DNA from: Sphingobacteriia bacterium
GTDB taxonomy: Bacteria > Bacteroidota > Bacteroidia > Chitinophagales > Chitinophagaceae
Reading direction: 5' to 3'
Length of the DNA stretch: 64,000 bases
Assembly: GCA_017304675.1 (NCBI GenBank)
Contig: JAFKLS010000017.1
Coordinates: 620,001-684,000 of the forward strand
Part shown: positions 59,283-64,000 of the stretch, piece by piece
Layout of the letters: the number at the start of each line of letters is the position of its first letter
How positions within the stretch are numbered: the first letter of the stretch is position 1
The notes under the pieces: generated by a model
Databases searched by the model: none
Told to the model about the DNA's origin: nothing
The model's input: the letters and a program-made list of their open reading frames with translations, nothing else
Made by a program: the position numbers and the translations under genes

Positions 59283-60623
59283 GTGCCCGCATCCTGCTTA
59301 TTCATAAGGAGTAAACTTTTTGTATTGCCTGTTATGGCAATGTTTGCTGTTTTTTTTTCTGAGGCACAAACTAAAAATCCGCTTACTATTAAAATGAAGC
59401 CGTTGCAGAAAGACGGTATTTTTCATAGTTCAGACAAAGTAATCAATTACAATATCAAATTTAAAAATGAAGTAAAAGATATTCAGAGAGGTAATTATTT
59501 GTTTGATGTTAGAAACGATAGCGGCCGTTCTATATTTCACGATGCAGGTGGTTTTGCTATTAATCAGGGGGGTAGTTTTGAAAGGGAGATTACGATAGAA
59601 AAATACAAACTGCAGCCGGGTTGTTATGAGATAAGCCTTGCCACACAAACATTTTATTACAAGGATACACTTAGTAATTTCTTTTGCTACGATCCGGAGA
59701 TCATTGCTTTTACCGATAATGCCCGGCCTGATGATTTTAGTGCTTATTGGGAAGATGCAAAAAGATCTTTGTACAACACCTACCCTTCCTTTACTGTTAA
59801 CAGGCGTAACGATCTTGCAGATAATTATACAGAGGTATACTCGGTAGAATACTTGTCTGTAGATAATATCACCATTAGAGGCTGGCTAACTGTGCCCAAA
59901 GGCCGCGGAAAATATCCTGTACTGTATAAACTGGGAGATTTAAATGAACCCACCTATCCGGAAAAATTTAAAGACAAGGCAATTTTCTCTATAGATGTGC
60001 GGGGTTTTGGCAATAGCGCAGAAGATAACCTGAGGTTAAAAAAAGACGATTATATTACCAAAAACGCCAACAATAAAAATAAGTTTATAGGCAAAGGGGT
60101 ATACCTTGATTGCTTGCGTGGTATAGATTTTTTATACAAGAGCAGCGATCTTAGAATAGATACTTCTAAAATTGTAGTGGTAGGCATTGGCCAGGGAGCG
60201 CCTATGGCTGTTGCGGCAGTAGCATTGAGTGGCAAAGTAAAGGGACTGGAACTGATTGCACCCCAAAATTTTGATTTGTTTAATTTATTAATGGCAGCAG
60301 ACGAAAAAAATAATTTTACCGATTGGCCGGTAAATGTGATAAGAGATTTTATCATCAATCCTGCAAACAAAACCACCAGGGATGATTTTGAAAGAACCTG
60401 GTCTTATTTCGATCCTGTAAACTTTGCATCCCAGATAAAATGTAATTTTTTAATGGGTGCCAATCTGAGAAATCCGGCATCTCCTGCAAAATGTATTTAT
60501 CATTTTTTAAATAAACTTGCTGTTGGAAGAAGAGATATCTATGTTTGCCCTGAGTGCAATAATAATGAGATGGATTATTCGTTTAAAGTAATGGAGCAGG
60601 TTTGGTTTAGAGGCGTGTTTTAA
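59283..60623 (+). CDS. Catalytically dead CE7/AXE1-type paralogue (pseudoenzyme)
   Basis: A 446-residue exported paralogue of the two esterases, from a GTG start that gives a signal peptide (residues 1-28). Fold blocks are kept (RPDDFSAYWEDAKRSLYN, ITIRGWLTVPKGRGKYPVLY, GFGNSAEDN, YLDCLRGIDFLYKSSDLRID). All three triad residues are replaced: the Ser of GGSQG is Gly303 (VVGIGQGAP), the Asp is Asn397 (NLRNPASPA), and the His is Asn (ECNNNEMD, about 427). The PG loop before the oxyanion hole is also lost (KLGDLNEP). The frame is intact, so it is kept as a binding or scaffold protein (inference). Confidence 0.88.
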   Translation: MPASCLFIRSKLFVLPVMAMFAVFFSEAQTKNPLTIKMKPLQKDGIFHSSDKVINYNIKFKNEVKDIQRGNYLFDVRNDSGRSIFHDAGGFAINQGGSFEREITIEKYKLQPGCYEISLATQTFYYKDTLSNFFCYDPEIIAFTDNARPDDFSAYWEDAKRSLYNTYPSFTVNRRNDLADNYTEVYSVEYLSVDNITIRGWLTVPKGRGKYPVLYKLGDLNEPTYPEKFKDKAIFSIDVRGFGNSAEDNLRLKKDDYITKNANNKNKFIGKGVYLDCLRGIDFLYKSSDLRIDTSKIVVVGIGQGAPMAVAAVALSGKVKGLELIAPQNFDLFNLLMAADEKNNFTDWPVNVIRDFIINPANKTTRDDFERTWSYFDPVNFASQIKCNFLMGANLRNPASPAKCIYHFLNKLAVGRRDIYVCPECNNNEMDYSFKVMEQVWFRGVF

Positions 60624-60643
60624 AGTTTTTTAATTCTGTACTA

Positions 60644-61504
60644 ATGAAAAATATGTTGAGCAAGGGGTTATTAGGCCTTTTTTTTGTATTGTTTTTATTA
60701 CCAAAAGCAAAAGCAGGGTTCCCATTGGGTCAGGGGCATTGGATGCTTTCGCCTACTTATAATTATTATTCTGCAAGCGGGTATTGGAACAGTTCTAAAC
60801 TGTTTACCCCCTATGCCAATAACGGCAGGTTTTCATCAAATTACTTTGGGCTTTATGGTACCTATGGTATTAGCAGGAACACTGAATTTTATTTTAATGT
60901 ACCGGTAGTTGTACAAACTTACTCAGAAACAAACCTGCTTAACCAGAAAGCAAGCCTGGGCGACGTAACAATGGGACTTAGCTTTTATCCGGCGCAGAAC
61001 GATATTGATAAACATTTTTCCATTAGCGGAGGCATTATAATACCGCTGTATCAAAATAGCAGTAACACTCCCAGCAGTTTAAACGGAGTAACTGCGCCTT
61101 ATGTTGGATTTGGAGCTTTGGGTGCCGAAGCTAAATTAGGATATGCCGGGAATGCTCCTAATTTTATTAAGAACTGTTATTTTGATGTGTCTGCAGGCCT
61201 GAGGCAATATTTTTCTGCAATGGGCCCAACACAAATATTTTTTGATGGCACTTTCGGTGTTGGGATAGATGAGAACTGGAAAATATATGGTAACCTGAAT
61301 GCAGTTAACTCTACCAGCAACTATCAAAATTCAAGTAGCACCGATGGTGTGAACAGAGATTTTGGATATTTTAGAATGACAGCCGGCGTTGGCAGAAAAC
61401 TCGGTGAAACCACGCAGCTTTTTGGTAGCATTTTTCAGGATGTTTCTGGCAGAAATACCGGTCGTGGTAGCGGCTTCTCTTTATTCCTTGTAATCAAGTT
61501 TTAA
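60644..61504 (+). CDS. Small outer-membrane beta-barrel protein 3
   Basis: A 286-residue exported paralogue of barrels 1 and 2, 20 bp after the pseudoenzyme. Signal peptide (KGLLGLFFVLFLLPKAKA), then AGFPLGQGHWMLSPTYNYYS. Strand blocks: GRFSSNYFGLYGTYGISRNT, ASLGDVTMGLSFYPAQNDID, YFDVSAGLRQYFSAMGPTQI and GFSLFLVIKF at the end (barrel-closing Phe). The pair repeats the esterase/barrel order a third time. Function unknown. Confidence 0.82.
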   Translation: MKNMLSKGLLGLFFVLFLLPKAKAGFPLGQGHWMLSPTYNYYSASGYWNSSKLFTPYANNGRFSSNYFGLYGTYGISRNTEFYFNVPVVVQTYSETNLLNQKASLGDVTMGLSFYPAQNDIDKHFSISGGIIIPLYQNSSNTPSSLNGVTAPYVGFGALGAEAKLGYAGNAPNFIKNCYFDVSAGLRQYFSAMGPTQIFFDGTFGVGIDENWKIYGNLNAVNSTSNYQNSSSTDGVNRDFGYFRMTAGVGRKLGETTQLFGSIFQDVSGRNTGRGSGFSLFLVIKF

Positions 61505-61552
61505 TTCTGCCAAGGTTACATTATTTTCTTTTTTTGTATCAATCTAAAAGTA

Positions 61553-62005
61553 ATGGCAACAACACAAGTGATAGGCAAAAGAAAGCGTATAGCATTGGTG
61601 GCTCACGACCATAAAAAGCAAGATCTTATAGATTGGGCTATTTTTAACAAAACCACTTTAGCCAAGCACGAATTATTTGCCACCGGAACAACAGGAAAAT
61701 TCTTAGAAGAATCTTTAGACCGCCCGGTGAAAAAATTATTGAGCGGCCCTTTAGGCGGAGATCAGCAAATAGGCAGTATGATTGCAGAGGGAGAGATTGA
61801 TGTATTGATCTTTTTTTGGGATCCTATGGAAGCACAACCGCATGATAGCGATGTAAAAGCATTGCTTCGTTTAGGCGTTGCCTGGAATATACCCATGGCT
61901 TGCGACAGAGCTACCGCCGATTTTTTAATGACCTCGCCCTTCATGCATGAAGAGTATGAAAAAAACCTTCCCGATTATACGGATTATCTGAAACGCAAAA
62001 TCTAA
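61553..62005 (+). CDS. mgsA: Methylglyoxal synthase
   Basis: A 150-residue enzyme converting dihydroxyacetone phosphate to methylglyoxal and phosphate. KRIALVAHDHKKQDLIDWAI holds the N-terminal His; the catalytic Asp70 is in GPLGGDQQIG; His97 and Asp100 in FWDPMEAQPHDSDVKALLRL match known positions. FATGTTGKFLEE binds phosphate. Complete. It lies 48 bp after the tandem locus and may be separate. Confidence 0.95.
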   Translation: MATTQVIGKRKRIALVAHDHKKQDLIDWAIFNKTTLAKHELFATGTTGKFLEESLDRPVKKLLSGPLGGDQQIGSMIAEGEIDVLIFFWDPMEAQPHDSDVKALLRLGVAWNIPMACDRATADFLMTSPFMHEEYEKNLPDYTDYLKRKI

Positions 62006-62056
62006 ATACAACCAACTGTTTTGATTTGTTGTTATCTTTCAACAAACCAAAACACC

Positions 62057-63703
62057 ATGCGAAAAATACTATTGCCTGTCTTTGCTTTTCTCTACATTAC
62101 CTCACTTTCGCAAGACAGTATTACCAAAGCCGACCTGCTCTCTGCAGCAAAACTGTTTGATCTTTCTTTCACACAAAGAGAAATTGATACCATGTACGAT
62201 GGTGTAAGAGAAAACATTGGTAATTATAAGCTAATGCATAAGCAATCACTTAAGAACAATATTCCGCTTAGCCTTTGGCAAAGCCCTGTTTTACCGGGAA
62301 TGAAATTTAAAGAGAAACAAGACCCTGTTCTTTGGAACCTACCTGCTAATGTTGTATTGCCCGCTAATAGAAATGAACTGGCATTCTATTCTGTACAACA
62401 ACTTGCTTCGCTCATTAAAAACAAAAAAATAAGTTCTGTTGAACTAACCAAATTTTTCATTGAACGATTGAAAAAATATGGTGATACGTTGCAATGTGTG
62501 ATTTACATTACTGAAGAAATTGCCATGCAGCAGGCAAAACAGGCAGATGAAGAGATAGCGAAAGGGAAATATCGCGGTTTATTGCATGGCATTCCTTATG
62601 GATTGAAAGATCTCTTTGCCGTGAAAGGAACAAAAACAACATGGGGAGCTGCCCCTTACAAAGAACAGGTAATAGAAGAAGATGCCTTCGTGTACACCAA
62701 ACTAAAAGATGCAGGCGCTGTATTGATTGTAAAATTTACTTTGGGGGCATTGGCAATGGGCGATTATTGGTATGGTGGCAGAACAAAAAATCCATGGAAT
62801 ACCAAATACGGTTCATCAGGCTCTTCAGCTGGTTCCGCAAGTGCAACAGCTGCAGGTTTAGTACCCTTTGCTATTGGTACAGAAACCTGGGGTAGTATTG
62901 TTTCTCCATCTTCAACATGTGGTGCAACCGGCCTCAGGCCTACATTTGGAAGCATTAGCAGAACCGGTGCAATGGCATTGAGTTATAGTTTGGATAAAGT
63001 TGGTCCGATTTGCAGAAGTGCAGAAGACGCTGCTGTGGTGTTCAATTATATTCATGGAACAGATGGTATTGATGGTTCGGCTGTAAATAAACCCTTTAAT
63101 TACAAACCGAATCTGGATATAAAAAAATTAAGGATTGCCTATACCAAAAACTACTTTGATAAAATAACCGACACCAGCCGTAACGAATGGAAAGTATTGC
63201 AAACCTTTAAACAAATGGGCATTCAATTGATACCGATAGATTTTCCCGATAGCGGCGTATATAATTTTAATATTATGCGATTGGTAATAGGAGCAGAAAG
63301 CGCAGCGCAGTTTGATGAATTTACAAGATATAATGTAGATGACGAAATGACGAGGCAAACAAAAAATGATTGGCCCAACGAGTTTAGAACAAGACGGTTA
63401 ATGAGTGCTGTTGAATACATTAATGCACAACGCCACCGTTATCTATTGATGCAAAAGGTAAATGAAGTGATAACAAAGTATGATGTGATTATCTGCCCAG
63501 GCTCTTTGGGTAACCAGTCTGCCATTACCAACTTAACGGGGCACCCCGTAGTATGTGTGCCAACCGGGTTTAACAAACAGAATTTGCCAACAAGCATTAC
63601 GTTTATTGGAAACCTGTATGATGAAGCTACCATTCTTCGGGTTGCCAAAGCCTACCAGGAAACTACTCCCTGGAATAAAATGCATCCCGAAATGTTTAAA
63701 TAA
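62057..63703 (+). CDS. Secreted amidase (amidase-signature family)
   Basis: A 548-residue exported enzyme from the ATG at 62057, giving a signal (RKILLPVFAFLYITSLSQ). The amidase-signature catalytic core is visible: Lys184 (IPYGLKDLFAVKG), cis-Ser256 (GSSGSSAGSASA) and nucleophile Ser280 (IGTETWGSIVSPSS), matching the Lys-Ser-Ser triad of FAAH-like enzymes. It likely hydrolyses an amide in the periplasm; the substrate is unknown. Probably monocistronic. Confidence 0.9.
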   Translation: MRKILLPVFAFLYITSLSQDSITKADLLSAAKLFDLSFTQREIDTMYDGVRENIGNYKLMHKQSLKNNIPLSLWQSPVLPGMKFKEKQDPVLWNLPANVVLPANRNELAFYSVQQLASLIKNKKISSVELTKFFIERLKKYGDTLQCVIYITEEIAMQQAKQADEEIAKGKYRGLLHGIPYGLKDLFAVKGTKTTWGAAPYKEQVIEEDAFVYTKLKDAGAVLIVKFTLGALAMGDYWYGGRTKNPWNTKYGSSGSSAGSASATAAGLVPFAIGTETWGSIVSPSSTCGATGLRPTFGSISRTGAMALSYSLDKVGPICRSAEDAAVVFNYIHGTDGIDGSAVNKPFNYKPNLDIKKLRIAYTKNYFDKITDTSRNEWKVLQTFKQMGIQLIPIDFPDSGVYNFNIMRLVIGAESAAQFDEFTRYNVDDEMTRQTKNDWPNEFRTRRLMSAVEYINAQRHRYLLMQKVNEVITKYDVIICPGSLGNQSAITNLTGHPVVCVPTGFNKQNLPTSITFIGNLYDEATILRVAKAYQETTPWNKMHPEMFK

Positions 63704-63782
63704 TAAGAAGAAAAAAGAAATGACCGAGGACCTTATTTTTTAAAGATGCTGTTGTATATAACACTCTCAAAATATTTTAACA

Positions 63783-63816
63783 GAAGAGGCCATCACTACT
63801 TTGTGATGGCCTCTTC
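63783..63816. terminator. Bidirectional hairpin terminator
   Basis: GAAGAGGCCATCAC / GTGATGGCCTCTTC, a perfect 14-bp stem with a 6-base loop, between the amidase and the convergent rhodanese-like gene. Confidence 0.82.
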
Positions 63817-63834
63817 GCAACAAAAGAAAATATT

Positions 63835-64000
63835 CTATTGCTTACAGTCATTATCTTTTACCACGCTCATGCCGCCATTCATATTAGTTACATGTAAAAA
63901 ACCATTTTGTGTAAGCAAATAGGCAGCCTGCGGACTTCTATGGCTGTGTGAACAAAAAACAATGATCTCTTTAACTTTATATTCTTTTAATTCAGCCAAC
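63835..64000 (-). CDS. Rhodanese-like domain protein (partial, 5' end missing)
   Basis: A minus-strand frame reads off the right edge of the window, with a stop at 63835. The last 55 residues are visible: EIIVFCSHSHRSPQAAYLL, with the active-site Cys loop (FCSHSHRS), then HVTNMNGGMSVVKDND. This matches the rhodanese fold used in sulfur transfer, where the loop is C-x5-R. Upstream part and length unknown. Confidence 0.85.
   Translation of the reverse strand, partial: LAELKEYKVKEIIVFCSHSHRSPQAAYLLTQNGFLHVTNMNGGMSVVKDNDCKQ

Overview
The window is AT-rich chromosomal DNA from a Bacteroidota bacterium, most likely of the Chitinophagaceae/Chitinophagales type. The evidence is a secreted protein with PKD and SprB-like repeats ending in a type B (gliding-associated) type IX secretion domain, a carboxypeptidase-regulatory plus beta-barrel outer-membrane receptor, a DUF4834 protein, a Bacteroidota-style PurF-like protein, and several promoters with the TTTG / TAnnTTTG pattern of the Bacteroidota primary sigma factor. 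Genes are mostly short operons separated by hairpin terminators. I saw no rRNA, tRNA, CRISPR array, phage or insertion sequence.

Layout. 1-10 kb: secreted low-complexity protein, methyltransferase, UvrD helicase, PhnA-like protein between REP-like repeats, cyclophilin, guanylate kinase, type IX cargo protein, MATE exporter. 10-20 kb: a decayed ABC-2 permease tail, GNAT enzyme, an ECF sigma / anti-sigma (HEAT) / two DUF4097 operon, DUF6624 protein, outer-membrane receptor, orphan NarL-type regulator. 20-24 kb: DHFR-like protein, then an ECF sigma / mini anti-sigma / Cys-Gly precursor / DUF692 / DUF2063 / DoxX cluster that fits a HvfA/bufferin-type copper-binding RiPP system. 25-31.6 kb: rimP-nusA-infB with a structured leader, then a SurA-like isomerase. 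31.6-35 kb: a MarR-controlled pirin-pirin-YceI-flavin reductase operon with two matching operators. 35-47.5 kb: PurF-like protein, SixA-like phosphatase, DMT transporter, MurG-like glycosyltransferase, small lipoprotein, aminotransferase, MsrB, adenylate kinase, PaaZ, a helical-repeat protein, a candidate small RNA and PdxH. 47.5-53.3 kb: RND pump with adaptor, and recA.

53.4-61.5 kb holds a seven-gene co-directional locus: an OafA-type acyltransferase followed by three tandem pairs of a secreted CE7/AXE1-type esterase and a small outer-membrane beta-barrel. The third esterase has lost all three catalytic-triad residues (Ser to Gly, Asp to Asn, His to Asn) yet keeps an intact frame. The window ends with methylglyoxal synthase, a secreted amidase and a partial rhodanese.

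The two strongest candidates for a new system are the tandem esterase/beta-barrel locus with its pseudoenzyme, and the Bacteroidota RiPP cluster with its unusual precursor and a hairpin between the precursor and maturase genes. Functions are inferred from motifs read by eye; no database search was possible.
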